From an uncultured Mailhella sp. (GTDB taxonomy: Bacteria; Desulfobacterota; Desulfovibrionia; Desulfovibrionales; Desulfovibrionaceae): a DNA stretch of 46,355 nucleotides. The position numbers were made by a program, and so were the translations under genes. Positions 31,071-41,301 of this stretch are shown one piece after another. The DNA is taken from NCBI GenBank assembly GCA_944324085.1, contig CALUUX010000033.1, positions 1-46,355 on the forward strand. The letters run 5' to 3'. Numbering within the stretch: position 1 is the stretch's first letter; each line of letters begins with the position of its first letter. A model generated the notes under the pieces. The model worked only from the letters and a program-made list of their open reading frames with translations. It searched no databases and was not told the DNA's origin.

Positions 31071-33716
31071 TTACGGCGTCACGCGAAGATCATAGACCTT
31101 ATTCAAGTCAAGGTACTTGCGGGCCATGTCGCGCAGCGTCGACGCGTCCACGGCCTTCATGGCTTCCAGGCACTGCCTGCCGTAATCAAGATCATGCCCG
31201 TTGAGAATGTTGGCCGCGCCCTCGCCGGCCCGCATGGCGCGGCTTTGTCTGGCGCGATAGAAATCGGCCTCCGCCACGGCCTTGGCCCTGTTCAACGTTT
31301 CTTCCGGCAACGGATTCTCACGCAGATCGCGGACAATAGCCTCGAAGGATGCCTTCGCCTTATCCAGATTTTCCGGCGACGCGATGATGCCAAAGGCTAG
31401 GAAGCCGACATCCTTGCCGGCCCAGTCCACCGGGAACACCGAATAGCCCAGACTCCGCTTTTCCCGAAGCTCCTGATAGAGCTTGCCGGTAAATCCGCTC
31501 AAAGACTCCGAAAGCAGGCGAAGCGCGGCTCTGTCTGCGTCGTCCGCTCCCACGGTGGGGAAAAGCATAAGATACACGGCCTGATTGCGGCCGGGCAGCG
31601 TCATGCGCCACGTCCTCTCGCCGTTCCAGACGGGAGCTTCGCTTTCGAGAGCCTTTTCCGAAGGCGCGGGCAGAGACTTCACAAAACTCTCCACCTCGGC
31701 CCGATCGAAATCGCCGGCCACGGACAGCACCCAGGGACGAACCTTCTGTCTGTTCCAGAAGGATTCCACGTCCTTGCGGGTATACTTCGCCACCGCGGCG
31801 GGATCGCCTTCGCTTCTGTGGGCGTAAGAACCCTTTTCGAAAAGGAAATGACGCAAATGCCGGCCGAGCAGTCCCATGGCGCTTTGTTCGCCGCTTACGA
31901 TGGAAGCGATCTGTTCGCGCTTCACGCGTTCCACGTCTTCATCGCGGAAGGCGGGTTCCTCGAGCACTTCCTTCATGAGAGAAAACACCTCGGGAGCAAA
32001 TCTCGAAGGGGCGTCCATCTGCACGCTGAACGAACGAAGTCCGCTTCCCGCCGACAGTCCGGCGGCGCGACCGGAAAGATACACGTTGATGTCGTTCAAG
32101 TCGCGCTTCTTCGTTCCCGTGGGCAGAGCCGCCGCCGTCAGCGCGGCCAGTCCTTCTTCCTTGTCTGAAGCGAGAAGTTCGCCGCCGGAAAAACTCAGCG
32201 TGGCGGAAACGTAGGGAAGAGAACGATCGGGAAGAAGCACCAGCTTACGCCCTCCTCCCAGATCCACCACCTCGGAACGCAAGTTCTGATCGTCGCGCGC
32301 GACTCGCGTTTCGGCGGTCGCGGCCTTACCGGCGGCGGGCCAGCCCTGCGCCAGCGCGGTTCTGGCGGAAGCGTCATCCACGGCGGCCTGGCCGTTCTTT
32401 CCCTGGGGCACCAGCGCGGCCACCGTCAGGGCGTCGGGACGCAGCCAGCTGTCAATGACCTGCTGAATCCGCTGGCGGTTCACGCCGCGCACGGCTTCCA
32501 GATACCGTTCCCCGCCGACGCTGGAAGGATCATAAAAATACTCCGAACCCATGGTTTCGGCGATGTTGGCCACATTCTCCAGTCCCCGAAGGTAACTGTC
32601 CTCCAGGTTCAACCGGGCGCGGGCTATCTGGTCGTCGGTAAAATCGGAAGCCTTCAATCCGGCCAGCGTCTTTCCCAAAGAGGTCAGGTATTCCACAACC
32701 TTGTCGGAATCCAGCTGCGCCAGAATGATAAACGCCCCGGCGCGCTCAAAGCTCATGGCCGACGCGCTCACATTGTCCGCCACAGGCTTCTCGATGCGGA
32801 ACTTCCGAGGCAGAAGCGCGGTGTCGTCGCCGGAAAGCAGATGCGCCAGCACGTCGGCCGCGGGCAAAAGTTCGTCCTTCATGCCGGGAAGCGGGAAGGA
32901 CAGCGACACAAACGCCTTGTCCCACGGACCGGCTTCCACGTCCACCACCAGCCCATGAGCCAGCGTGGCAGGATCTATGGAAGGCTCAACCTTGAGCACG
33001 TTATGGTTCTCGTATCCGCCGAAAAGCGTTTTCGCTTCGGCAAGGATCTCGGTCGCCTTCACGTCGCCAGCCACGGAAAGCACCATGTCGCGCGGATCAT
33101 AACGGCGGCGGATATACTCGCGCATCATGTCCGGCGTCACGCCGCGCAGGGCCTTCTCCGTGCCAATGACGGGAGTCTCGTAAGGCGTGCCCTTCAGCGT
33201 GTGCGCAAGCGCGGTCTGAAAAAGTTTGGTCATGGGGCTGTCGCCGCGCTGCTTCTTTTCCGCGATGACCACTTCCCTCTCCGCGTCCAGATCGGCCTGC
33301 CTGAGCAGAGGATCAAACGCCAGATCGCGCACAGCGGTCATGGCGTCCTTCCACTTGGCGGACGGTAGATCGGTCAGGTACGTCGTCATGTCGTACGACG
33401 TATAGGCGTTCATGGAGCCGCCGGCGTTTTCCACGCGTTTGTCCACGCCGGGTCCGCTGGTTTTGGACCCCTTGAACACCATGTGTTCCAGAAGATGGCT
33501 CATGCCGGCCTCTTCCGGCTTCTCCCACGCTGAACCGGCCTTGACGAACAGTCTCACCGACACCAGAGGAAAACGGCTGTCCTCTTTGACAAGCACGGTC
33601 AGCCCATTCTCCAGACGGAAAATCTGCACGTCGGAAACGGCCTGCGCCGCTCCCGCGCCGCCCAAGGTCATGCAAAGCGCCAACACCGCGCCGGCGCATA
33701 CATTAAAAAAACGCAT
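31071..33716 (-). CDS. periplasmic M16 family zinc protease, two-half form
   Basis: An 881-residue pitrilysin-like metalloprotease. A signal peptide (MRFFNVCAGAVLALCMTL...AQA) sends it out of the cytoplasm. The first M16 unit has the inverted zinc motif HLLEH (in MSHLLEHMVFKG) with the downstream Glu in DAEREVVIAEKKQRG. The second unit, from about residue 470, has the fold-type segments (ALTAAALPTGT, RELREKRSLGYSVF-like region) but no zinc motif, as usual. Such enzymes degrade short peptides and signal-peptide remnants. GAGGTGACT precedes ATG 33716. It lies downstream of pheT on the same strand but behind a terminator. Confidence 0.94.
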   Translation of the reverse strand: MRFFNVCAGAVLALCMTLGGAGAAQAVSDVQIFRLENGLTVLVKEDSRFPLVSVRLFVKAGSAWEKPEEAGMSHLLEHMVFKGSKTSGPGVDKRVENAGGSMNAYTSYDMTTYLTDLPSAKWKDAMTAVRDLAFDPLLRQADLDAEREVVIAEKKQRGDSPMTKLFQTALAHTLKGTPYETPVIGTEKALRGVTPDMMREYIRRRYDPRDMVLSVAGDVKATEILAEAKTLFGGYENHNVLKVEPSIDPATLAHGLVVDVEAGPWDKAFVSLSFPLPGMKDELLPAADVLAHLLSGDDTALLPRKFRIEKPVADNVSASAMSFERAGAFIILAQLDSDKVVEYLTSLGKTLAGLKASDFTDDQIARARLNLEDSYLRGLENVANIAETMGSEYFYDPSSVGGERYLEAVRGVNRQRIQQVIDSWLRPDALTVAALVPQGKNGQAAVDDASARTALAQGWPAAGKAATAETRVARDDQNLRSEVVDLGGGRKLVLLPDRSLPYVSATLSFSGGELLASDKEEGLAALTAAALPTGTKKRDLNDINVYLSGRAAGLSAGSGLRSFSVQMDAPSRFAPEVFSLMKEVLEEPAFRDEDVERVKREQIASIVSGEQSAMGLLGRHLRHFLFEKGSYAHRSEGDPAAVAKYTRKDVESFWNRQKVRPWVLSVAGDFDRAEVESFVKSLPAPSEKALESEAPVWNGERTWRMTLPGRNQAVYLMLFPTVGADDADRAALRLLSESLSGFTGKLYQELREKRSLGYSVFPVDWAGKDVGFLAFGIIASPENLDKAKASFEAIVRDLRENPLPEETLNRAKAVAEADFYRARQSRAMRAGEGAANILNGHDLDYGRQCLEAMKAVDASTLRDMARKYLDLNKVYDLRVTP

Positions 33717-33990
33717 AGTCACCTCATACGTTATCCGACTCAAGCCGGATCGTCACATTGTCATGCGGAAAGCTCGCCATATTTCTTGAAAAACTCTCCG
33801 TCTTCGTTTCCTCTTACCTGCGTCCTTCTTTTTCCGCCATAATTTTCCCGCGCCTTTTTCGTGACAAAGTCTTGCAATCTCTTCCGACGACAAAAGCGCG
33901 ACGCCTCAAACACTCCCCTCCAAGCGCCGCGCCTTGCGTTATCGACGCGTCGTTCCGGCGAACCGTTTCAAAAACGCGCGTAAAACCAAG

Positions 33991-34020
33991 AAAGGCCGCC
34001 TCCGGAAAGAAGCGGCCTTT
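33991..34020. terminator. terminator after pheT
   Basis: AAAGGCCGC pairs with GCGGCCTTT around 12 bases, 24 bases past the pheT stop. The T-tract is weak (TTTCTTGG leftward), so some read-through to the M16 gene is possible. The rest of 33717-33990 holds no gene. Confidence 0.75.
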
Positions 34021-34043
34021 GTTTCATTGCATCAAGCGTTGCG

Positions 34044-36458
34044 TCAGACGCGCACGCCCAGACTCTTCACCACAAAGGAGGCGATTTTCTCCCGTTCCTT
34101 GTCCACTTCCCCATCCTGCAAAGTGCGATCGGCCTTGCGGAAGGTGAGACGGCAGGTGATATGGCGTTCCTCGCCGCCCTTGGGTTCGTACACGTCCAGC
34201 AATTCCACGCTTTCCATGAGGTTCGTCTTCGCGCCGCGAACGGCGGAAAGCACGGCATCCACATGCATGGCGCGGGGCGTAATGAAGGTGATGTCGCGGC
34301 GCACGGCCGGGAACACCGGCAGCGGCTGAAACACGGTTTTTGCACCCTGCGAGGCAGCGCGCAGGTAGTCCATGTCGAGATCGGCGTACCACACGGCCTT
34401 GCGGGCCAGATAGGCGTCGGCAAGCGCGGGCTTGAGACGGCCGATCACGCCGACCACAGTGCCGTCGGGCATGGTCATCTGCACGGCGGGAGCCAGGTAG
34501 GGATGCTCCACCATCGCGAAAGACGGCTCGGGCAGATGAAGAAACGCAAACAGCTTTTCCACTATGCCCTTCAGATCCACATAATCCAGATCCTCGTCCT
34601 TGTGGGCCCACGCCTCGTCATAGCGGGAACCGTAAAGCGCCATGGCCAGATGGCGCACTTCCTTCACCGTGGTGTCGCTGGAAGGATCCTGACAGAAGGC
34701 TTCGGCCACTTCGAAAAGACGAATGCCGTTCGCGCCCTGGGCGATGTTCTGACGCACGTTCTGGAACAAGCCGGGAGCGAGCTCGGTACGAAGCACGTCC
34801 TGCTCGGCGGTGAGCGGATTCATGATGTTCACGCGACCTTCCTCGGGCAGACCGAGAAAATCAAGATCCTTGTTGCCCACGAAGCTGTAGTTCACGGCTT
34901 CGTTGAGGCCGAGTCCCGCGGCCCAATTCTTCACGCGCATCATGAAGGCGTGACGGCTTTCCGGCGCGCCGAAAGAAGAAAGGGACTGCGGAATGGAAGG
35001 CAGCGTTTCACCCAGATTGTCCACGCCCTTGAAAATGGCCACTTCCTCAATGAGGTCGGCTTCGCGGGTAAGGTCATAACGCCAGCCGGGCGTCTTCACG
35101 CTCCACTCGTCGCCCGCGCTGCGGTCCACGGTGCAGCCGAGGCTCTCCAGCGTCTTGGCGCAGAAGTCATCGGTCAGTTCCACGCCGAGAAGAGCTTCGG
35201 CGCGGCTGCGGCGGAAGCGAACCACGGGGGCCTGCCACGGATTCGGCGTGCACTCGCACACGCCTCTGCACACCTCGGCGCCGGAAAGTTCGGCCATGAG
35301 AGCGGCCGCGCGGTCCAGCGCAAAGGCCATGTTGGTGGGATCCACGCCGCGCTCGTAACGGTAGGACGCCTCACTGTTCAGACCGAGGCGACGAGCCGTC
35401 ACCCGGATGGAACGAGGACGGAACACCGCACATTCCAGGAACACGCTCTCGCTCTCGTCCGTGATTTCAGTTTCCAGCCCGCCCATGACGCCGGCCAGCG
35501 CCACGGGCTTTTCCGCGTCGCAGATAAGGCCGTCGCCGGCCTTGAGCAGTCTTTCCTGACCGTCAAGCGTGGTCAGCTTTTCGCCGTCTTCGGCGGGACG
35601 CACGATGATGCGCCCTCCGGCCAGCTTATTGTGGTCAAAGGCGTGCAGAGGCTGTCCCAGCTCCATGAGGATGTAGTTGGTCACGTCCACGAGGTTGGAG
35701 ATGGCGCGCACGCCCACGCCGTGCAGACGATAACGCATCCAGGCGGGAGAAGGCTTAACCTTCGCGCCCTTCAAAATGCGGCCCCTGTAGGAAGGGCAGA
35801 GATCGCCGTCCCGCACCTCCACGGGCACGGCCCCGCTCATATCCTCGCCCTTCTCTTCCAGATGGAAGGAAGGCAACGTCACGGGCAGGTTCAGATACGC
35901 GCCCACCAGGCGGGCGAAACCGTACACGGAAAGGCAATCCGCGCGGTTGGGGGTAATGCTGATGTCGAGCACTTCCTTGTCCAGTTCGTAGGCATCGACA
36001 AATTTCTCGCCGGGCATAACCTTGCGGCCGGACCTGTTTTCTTCCGGCAGCACGAGAATGCCGGAATGATCGTCGGCAAGACCGAGCTCGCGCTCGGAGC
36101 AGATCATACCAAAGGAAGGCACGCCACGCAGCTTGGCCTTCTTCATGACGAGTCCGCCGGGAAGCGTCGAGCCCACGGGAGCAACCACGACGAGCTGACC
36201 GGCGGCCACGTTGGGCGCGCCGCAAACGATGTTCAGCGGTTCCTCAGCGCCCACGTCCACCGTGCACACATGAAGATGGTCGGAATCGGGATGGGCCTCG
36301 CACGTGAGCACGCGTCCCGTCACCACGCCTTCTATCTCCGCGTAGGGATGCAGCACTTCTTCCAGTTCGAGGCCGAGCATGGTGAGCATGTCGCCCAGCT
36401 CTTCAGCCGTTCCCGTATACGGAACAAATTCCTTCAGCCAATTGAAACTCAGCAGCAT
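34044..36458 (-). CDS. pheT: phenylalanyl-tRNA synthetase beta subunit
   Basis: PheT pairs with PheS as an alpha2-beta2 enzyme that charges tRNA-Phe; the beta chain edits mischarged tyrosine. The 804-residue protein has all usual parts: the N-terminal B1 domain (MLLSFNWLKEFVPYTG), the EMAP/OB tRNA-binding domain (VTGRVLTCEAHPDSDHLHVCTVDVG), B3/B4 editing domains (LVDVTNYILMELGQPLHAFD), the B5 domain, the catalytic-like core (NPLTAEQDVLRTELAPGLFQNVRQN) and the anticodon-binding FDX-ACB C-terminus (PVFPAVRRDITFI). GAGGAG precedes ATG 36458. It is the last gene of the thrS operon. Confidence 0.97.
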   Translation of the reverse strand: MLLSFNWLKEFVPYTGTAEELGDMLTMLGLELEEVLHPYAEIEGVVTGRVLTCEAHPDSDHLHVCTVDVGAEEPLNIVCGAPNVAAGQLVVVAPVGSTLPGGLVMKKAKLRGVPSFGMICSERELGLADDHSGILVLPEENRSGRKVMPGEKFVDAYELDKEVLDISITPNRADCLSVYGFARLVGAYLNLPVTLPSFHLEEKGEDMSGAVPVEVRDGDLCPSYRGRILKGAKVKPSPAWMRYRLHGVGVRAISNLVDVTNYILMELGQPLHAFDHNKLAGGRIIVRPAEDGEKLTTLDGQERLLKAGDGLICDAEKPVALAGVMGGLETEITDESESVFLECAVFRPRSIRVTARRLGLNSEASYRYERGVDPTNMAFALDRAAALMAELSGAEVCRGVCECTPNPWQAPVVRFRRSRAEALLGVELTDDFCAKTLESLGCTVDRSAGDEWSVKTPGWRYDLTREADLIEEVAIFKGVDNLGETLPSIPQSLSSFGAPESRHAFMMRVKNWAAGLGLNEAVNYSFVGNKDLDFLGLPEEGRVNIMNPLTAEQDVLRTELAPGLFQNVRQNIAQGANGIRLFEVAEAFCQDPSSDTTVKEVRHLAMALYGSRYDEAWAHKDEDLDYVDLKGIVEKLFAFLHLPEPSFAMVEHPYLAPAVQMTMPDGTVVGVIGRLKPALADAYLARKAVWYADLDMDYLRAASQGAKTVFQPLPVFPAVRRDITFITPRAMHVDAVLSAVRGAKTNLMESVELLDVYEPKGGEERHITCRLTFRKADRTLQDGEVDKEREKIASFVVKSLGVRV

Positions 36459-36619
36459 ATATTTTTCTCCTCAGAGGATGAAAAGACGCATGTCTTTCCC
36501 GGCAAGAGGGAGAACGACCATTCCCGGCCTCTTTCCGGCCCCGGCGCAACGATCGCCGGAGAAGACGTTTTCGGGAAGAACGCTTCGTTCGCGCGTTCTC
36601 CACCGGACCATCTTTTCCT

Positions 36620-37660
36620 CTACGCAGGGAACTGATGGAGGAAGCGCACGTCGTTTTCAAAATTCATGCGCAGATCGGTCAGACCGTATTTCAGCATGGC
36701 GATGCGTTCCACGCCGAGGCCGAAGGCAAAACCGGACACTTCGTCGGGGTCGTAGCCCACGGAACGGAACACCGCCGGATCGACCATGCCGCTGCCGAGA
36801 ATTTCAAGCCAGCCGGATCCCTTGCACACGCGGCAGGGCTGACCGTTCACATGGCCGTGACCGCCGCACTGCGTGCAGGACATGTCCACTTCCACGCTGG
36901 GTTCGGTAAAGGGGAAGAAACTGGGACGAAAACGCACGCGGGTCTTCTCGCCGAACACGGCGCGCACAAAGGCGGTCAGCGTTCCGCGCAGATCGGCCAT
37001 GGTGACGCGCTTGTCCACGAGCAGGCCCTCTATCTGATGAAACATGGGCGTGTGGGTCACGTCGGAGTCGCGACGGTACACCTTGCCTGGTCCGATGACG
37101 GCGAGCGGAGGTTTGCGGCGCATCATGGTGCGCACCTGCACGCAGGAGGTGTGCGTGCGCAGCAGCACCTTGTCGGTGATGTACAGGGTATCCTGCATGT
37201 CGCGGGCGGGATGCTCCGGAGGCATGTTCAACGCTTCAAAGCAGTTGAAGTCCGTTTCCACCTCAGGGCCGCCGGCGATCTCATACCCCATGTGCTGAAA
37301 CACGGCGCACACTTCCTGCATGGCCAGCGTAATGGGATGAAGCGAGCCGTTCCACAGGGTGCGACCGGGCAGGCTGGGATCAAATCCGGCGAGGAAAGCG
37401 GCTTCCCTCTCCTGTTCCTGACGGGCGAGGCGGGCTTCAAAAAGTTCCACGAGACGCTGCTTCACCGCGTTGGCGGCCTGACCGAAGGCCGGCCGCTGTT
37501 CGGGAGAAAGCTCGCGCATGTGCGACATGAGTTCGGCAAGCTGACCCTTGCGGCCGAGAAAATCCACGCGGGCCGCTTCCAGTTCCGCCTCGGACGAGAT
37601 GCGGTTCAAGCGTTCATCGAGCTTGCCGACCAGTCCGTTCAATTGTTCAAGGAAATCCAT
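36620..37660 (-). CDS. pheS: phenylalanyl-tRNA synthetase alpha subunit
   Basis: The 346-residue catalytic subunit. The N-terminal coiled-coil ([20 protein letters not shown]) binds tRNA; the class II core shows motif 1 ([20 protein letters not shown]), motif 2 ([21 protein letters not shown]) and motif 3 ([17 protein letters not shown]), plus FTEPSVEVD. An insertion with Cys-rich spacing ([22 protein letters not shown]) looks like a zinc-ribbon-type CxxC loop in place of the usual short CxxCxGKGC segment. I start at ATG 37660 (MDFLEQL); the 27 codons upstream run through a terminator-like hairpin. The ribosome site is weak. Confidence 0.96.
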   Translation of the reverse strand: MDFLEQLNGLVGKLDERLNRISSEAELEAARVDFLGRKGQLAELMSHMRELSPEQRPAFGQAANAVKQRLVELFEARLARQEQEREAAFLAGFDPSLPGRTLWNGSLHPITLAMQEVCAVFQHMGYEIAGGPEVETDFNCFEALNMPPEHPARDMQDTLYITDKVLLRTHTSCVQVRTMMRRKPPLAVIGPGKVYRRDSDVTHTPMFHQIEGLLVDKRVTMADLRGTLTAFVRAVFGEKTRVRFRPSFFPFTEPSVEVDMSCTQCGGHGHVNGQPCRVCKGSGWLEILGSGMVDPAVFRSVGYDPDEVSGFAFGLGVERIAMLKYGLTDLRMNFENDVRFLHQFPA

Positions 37661-37711
37661 GGCAAGGCCTTGTGGCAGGCTGCGCCGAAAGCGCGCCTGG
37701 ATATGAATATG

Positions 37712-37745
37712 AAAAAGGGGGCGCAGAGCCAGGCCCTGCACCCCC
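37712..37745 (-). terminator. terminator or attenuator between rplT and pheS
   Basis: A 9-bp stem (GGGGTGCAG with CTGCGCCCC, one G-T pair) is followed leftward by CTTTTTC. It lies 77 bases past rplT and 52 before pheS, inside an otherwise continuous operon, so it may act as an attenuator. I see no convincing Phe-rich leader peptide. Confidence 0.55.
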
Positions 37746-37821
37746 TACGGGGAAAAACTCCCCAAAAAGATTCCTCTGGCGCCGCGCCCCGGGGACGCAG
37801 GCCGTTCCAAAGCGCAGGAAC

Positions 37822-38175
37822 TTACGCCAGCTTGGACTTGGCCAGTTCGACGATGGCGGCGAAGTCGGCCTTTTCGCGCACGGCGAGGTCAGCGAGCATC
37901 TTGCGGTTGATTTCCACACCGGCAAGCTTCAGACCGTTGACCAGACGGGAATAGGACAGGCCGTTGATGCGGGCGCCGGCGTTGATGCGCTGGATCCACA
38001 GGCGGCGGAAGGCGCGCTTGCGAAGCTTGCGGCCTTCAAAGGCATAGTTCAGAGAACGTTCGACGGCTTCGCGGGCGATGCGATACAGACGGCTGCGACC
38101 GCCACGGAAGCCCTTGGCCATATCCAAATATTTCTTGTGCCGACGATGGGCAGCAAGACCTCTCTTTACACGCAT
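37822..38175 (-). CDS. rplT: ribosomal protein bL20
   Basis: The 117-residue bL20 protein is an early 50S assembly factor and, in many bacteria, represses its own operon by binding the leader. The sequence [32 protein letters not shown] with the C-terminal globular part ([31 protein letters not shown]) is canonical. GGAGG lies 7 bases before ATG 38175. It follows rpmI in the standard infC-rpmI-rplT order. Confidence 0.98.
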   Translation of the reverse strand: MRVKRGLAAHRRHKKYLDMAKGFRGGRSRLYRIAREAVERSLNYAFEGRKLRKRAFRRLWIQRINAGARINGLSYSRLVNGLKLAGVEINRKMLADLAVREKADFAAIVELAKSKLA

Positions 38176-38283
38176 GGAAAATCCTCCACATTCAGTCCCG
38201 CGAGGCGGAGATCAGGCCAGCGGGAGTTGAGCCGCGACGCGCGGCGAAATTCGAAAAACTACGCGACCTGCGCAAAGCAGGAT

Positions 38284-38481
38284 TTAGGCGTAGGGCATGA
38301 GGCGTTTGACGGCCTTCAGGTTCGCGCTGTCGACAAGAGCCCCCTTGCCCAGACGGGCACGACGCTTGGCATCCTTCTTGGTGAGGATGTGGCGCAGGTT
38401 CTGACGACGACGGCGGAACTTGCCGCTGCCGGTGGTGCTGAAACGCTTGGCGGCGGAACGGCTGGTCTTGATCTTGGGCAT
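38284..38481 (-). CDS. rpmI: ribosomal protein bL35
   Basis: The 65-residue bL35 protein is recognised from MPKIKTSRSAAKRFSTTGSG and the basic RRRRQNLRHILTKK segment. ATG 38481 has AAGGAG 6 bases upstream; an ATG two codons earlier lacks proper spacing. It lies between infC (263-base leader) and rplT (108 bases). Confidence 0.98.
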   Translation of the reverse strand: MPKIKTSRSAAKRFSTTGSGKFRRRRQNLRHILTKKDAKRRARLGKGALVDSANLKAVKRLMPYA

Positions 38482-38643
38482 AACCAACTCCTTAGTATTC
38501 GCGACGCCCCGAAAACGGGACGCACGATTTGGGCATCAGAAAGAACCGACTATGCAGCATTTCTGCGTAATCTGCAAGCAAAAAAATCAGGCTCGCGAGG
38601 CCGGGCGACAAAGCTTTCCGGCGACGCCACCTTCCGTCGGTTC

Positions 38644-38675
38644 CCTTCCGGCAACGGAAGGAACAAAACCTTCCG
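38644..38675 (-). promoter_or_regulatory. mutually exclusive hairpins in the rpmI leader
   Basis: On the transcribed strand CGGAAGG occurs at 38669-38675 (first), again at 38644-38650 and at 38630-38636, while its complement CCTTCCG occurs once at 38655-38661. It can pair either with the upstream copy (loop TTTTGTT) or the next one (loop TTGC). This suits a leader switch such as bL20 autoregulation. A small GC stem with seven T residues follows at 38581-38602, which could be the terminator arm. Confidence 0.45.
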
Positions 38676-38744
38676 TTCTGTCGCGGTTTCCCGCGGACAC
38701 GGCGTCGGCGCGACAGGACAAAGCCCCGCCGCGCCGGACATGAA

Positions 38745-39281
38745 CTACTTTTTGGGAAGAGGAATGAGCAGCATCTGAAGGGTGCGGCCTTCCGCGCTGG
38801 GAGCCTGTTCGACCTTGCCCACATCGGCGGTGTCGGCGATGATCTTGGTCAGAATGGATTCGCCGCGGTCCTTATGCACGATTTCGCGTCCGCGGAAGAA
38901 CACCGTCACCTTGCAACGGTCTCCGTCGGTAAGAAAACGACGGATGTGACGCAGCTTGGTCTCGTAATCATGGTCGTCGGTCTTGGGACGAACCTTGATT
39001 TCCTTGATCTGCACCACGGTCTGGTTGCGCTTGGCTTCCTTTTTCTTCTGCTGCTGTTCGTACTTGAACTTGCCGAAGTCCATGATGCGGCACACCGGCG
39101 GTTCCGCGTTGGCGGCGACTTCCACCAGATCGTAACCGGCCTCATGGGCCATGGCGATGGCGTCGGAACAGGGAAGAATGCCGACCTGTTCACCTTCCGG
39201 ACCAATCACCCGTACTTCACGGGCACGAATCTGCTCGTTGCGGCGCACGCCGTCCTGAGGCACGTCGCGGCGAGGTCTCAT
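38745..39281 (-). CDS. infC: translation initiation factor IF-3
   Basis: IF-3 binds the 30S subunit and checks start-codon choice. The 178-residue protein has RRNEQIRAREVRVIGPEGEQVGIL at the N-terminus, the linker KYEQQQKKKEAKRNQ and the C-terminal IKVRPKTDDHDYETKLRHIRRFL. It starts at an ordinary ATG at 39281, one base after the thrS stop. E. coli uses a rare AUU start for autoregulation; that device is not seen here. Confidence 0.98.
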   Translation of the reverse strand: MRPRRDVPQDGVRRNEQIRAREVRVIGPEGEQVGILPCSDAIAMAHEAGYDLVEVAANAEPPVCRIMDFGKFKYEQQQKKKEAKRNQTVVQIKEIKVRPKTDDHDYETKLRHIRRFLTDGDRCKVTVFFRGREIVHKDRGESILTKIIADTADVGKVEQAPSAEGRTLQMLLIPLPKK

Positions 39282-39282
39282 G

Positions 39283-41229
39283 TTAGGCGAAGCTATAGCT
39301 CATACCTCCACGTTTGAACGGTTCCTCACTGTCCGTCTTGATCATGGCGATCACGTCCTCCACGGAGCGGAAGCCGATATTTTCGCCGGAACGCAGGCGG
39401 ACGCTGAAGCCGCGGTCGGCCACTTCCTTATCGCCCACAACGAGGACATAGGGAATCTTGGCCATCTGGGCTTCGCGAATCTTAAAGCCCAGCTTCTCAT
39501 TGCGCAGGTCGGTCTCCACGCGGATACCGGCGGCGGCAAGGCGGCTCTTCATCTCCTTGACATAATCCATCTGGGCGTCGGTCACGTTGACGATGCGGGC
39601 CTGCACGGGCGCAAGCCAGGCAGGGAACGCACCGGCGTAATGCTCCGTGAGAACGCCGATGAAACGTTCCAGAGAGCCCAGAATGGCGCGGTGCACCATG
39701 ACGGGACGATGGCGTTCGCCATCCTGACCGACATACACCAGCTCGAAGCGTTCAGGCAGGGTAAAGTCCACCTGAATGGTGGAAAGCTGCCATTCGCGAC
39801 CGATGGCGTCGGTGACCTTGATATCTATCTTGGGGCCGTAGAACGCGCCGTCGCCCTCATTGATCTGATAGGGCTTGCCTTCCTTCTCCACGGCCTTGAT
39901 GAGCGCGCTCGTGGCGCTCTCCCACGCCTCGTCGGAGCCGATGCTGTCCTCGGGGCGGGTAGAAATGAAAATGCGGTACTTGAATCCGAACAGATCCATC
40001 AGGTCCGCGGAAAGATGCATGACGTTGATGATTTCATCTTCCAGCTGATCGATGGCGCAGATGATGTGAGCATCGTCCTGCGTGAACTGGCGCACGCGCA
40101 GAAGGCCGTGCAGCGTGCCGGACTTTTCATGACGATGCACCACGCCGAGTTCAAACATGCGCACGGGCAGATCGCGATAGCTGTGCAGGGTTTCGCCGTA
40201 CATGAGCATGTGGCCCACGCAGTTCATGGGCTTCACGCCATGCACGTCGCCTTCGATTTCCGTGAAATACATGTTTTCGCGGTAATGATCGTAATGGCCG
40301 GAACGTTCCCACAGTTCGCGACGCAGAATCTGGGGACCGCGCACGAGCTCATAGCCGCGCTTGAGATGTTCGCGCACGAGGAAATCTTCCAGAATGGTGC
40401 GGAGCATCATGCCCTTGGGCAACCAGAAGGACATGCCGGGAGCCACGTCTTCATGGAAGGAGAACAGGCCGAGTTCCTTGCCCAGACGACGATGGTCGCA
40501 ACGCTTGGCCTCCTCAATGGCGGCCAGGTACTCCTTGAGGGACTTCTCGTCCGCAAAGGCCGTGCCGTAAATGCGGGAAAGCATGGGATTCTTCTCGTCG
40601 CCGCGCCAGTACGCGCCAGCCACGGAAAGCAGCTTGAACGCCTTGATGGCTCCCGTGCCGGGAATGTGCGGTCCGCGGCAGAGGTCGAGGAAGTCGCCGC
40701 AGCGGTACAGAGACACGGTGTCGGCGTCGATGCCTTCGATGATCTCCACCTTGTAATTTTCGCCCTTGTCGCGGAACAGAGCGATGGCGTCGTCCTTCTT
40801 CATGACGGAACGCTCGAAGGGAACGTTCGCGGCGACGATGGCGCGCATTTCCTTCTCGATGGCTTCAAGGTCATCGTGGGAGAAAGGACGCGGCGTATCG
40901 AAATCGTAATAAAAACCGGTAGCGATGGACGGTCCGATGGTGACCTTTACGCCGGGGAACAACTTCTGCACGGCGGCGGCCATGACGTGGGACACGGAAT
41001 GACGAAGCAGCTGAAGCCCTTCGGGATCCTCGGCCGTCACGGGGGCGGCTTCCAGCGCGTCGGCGGGCATTTCAGCAGAAAGATCGAGCAGCTCTTCCGC
41101 GTCCGCGGTCTTCACGCGGCAGGCAAGAGCGGCTTTAAACCGTTTGCCGGAAAGAGCCTGCTTCAGCACCTCGGCGCAGGAAGCGCCGGCGGCGGCCTCA
41201 ATCGACTTTCCTTCTACGGATATCTGCAT
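39283..41229 (-). CDS. thrS: threonyl-tRNA synthetase
   Basis: The enzyme charges tRNA-Thr. The 648-residue protein has the N-terminal TGS domain ([17 protein letters not shown]), the editing domain with the HxxxH site ([13 protein letters not shown]) and [14 protein letters not shown], and the class II core with motif 1 ([23 protein letters not shown]), motif 2 ([27 protein letters not shown]) and motif 3 ([16 protein letters not shown]). The zinc ligands are Cys in [10 protein letters not shown] and later His residues. ATG 41229 has TTTGGAG upstream; readings further upstream run through a terminator. It is the first protein gene of the operon. Confidence 0.98.
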   Translation of the reverse strand: MQISVEGKSIEAAAGASCAEVLKQALSGKRFKAALACRVKTADAEELLDLSAEMPADALEAAPVTAEDPEGLQLLRHSVSHVMAAAVQKLFPGVKVTIGPSIATGFYYDFDTPRPFSHDDLEAIEKEMRAIVAANVPFERSVMKKDDAIALFRDKGENYKVEIIEGIDADTVSLYRCGDFLDLCRGPHIPGTGAIKAFKLLSVAGAYWRGDEKNPMLSRIYGTAFADEKSLKEYLAAIEEAKRCDHRRLGKELGLFSFHEDVAPGMSFWLPKGMMLRTILEDFLVREHLKRGYELVRGPQILRRELWERSGHYDHYRENMYFTEIEGDVHGVKPMNCVGHMLMYGETLHSYRDLPVRMFELGVVHRHEKSGTLHGLLRVRQFTQDDAHIICAIDQLEDEIINVMHLSADLMDLFGFKYRIFISTRPEDSIGSDEAWESATSALIKAVEKEGKPYQINEGDGAFYGPKIDIKVTDAIGREWQLSTIQVDFTLPERFELVYVGQDGERHRPVMVHRAILGSLERFIGVLTEHYAGAFPAWLAPVQARIVNVTDAQMDYVKEMKSRLAAAGIRVETDLRNEKLGFKIREAQMAKIPYVLVVGDKEVADRGFSVRLRSGENIGFRSVEDVIAMIKTDSEEPFKRGGMSYSFA

Positions 41230-41251
41230 GGGAAACTCCAAATCATAGTTG

Positions 41252-41287
41252 AAAAAAAAAAAGAAAAGGGAGGCGCTGCCTCCCTTT
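41252..41287 (-). terminator. terminator after tRNA-Val, directly upstream of thrS
   Basis: A 10-bp stem (AAAGGGAGGC with GCCTCCCTTT, loop 3 bases) runs into TTTTC and eleven T residues. The T-tract ends 22 bases before the thrS ATG. Confidence 0.88.
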
Positions 41288-41301
41288 CCAATGATTTTTT
41301 G

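Noticed and set aside
34161..36635. Long open reading antisense to pheT (824 codons)
   Set aside because: pheT is unmistakable on the other strand; the antisense reading is His/Gly-rich, as expected from complemented GC-rich codons.
37661..37821. pheM-like leader peptide upstream of pheS
   Set aside because: Only short TTG-started readings with one or two Phe codons can be found, with no good ribosome site.
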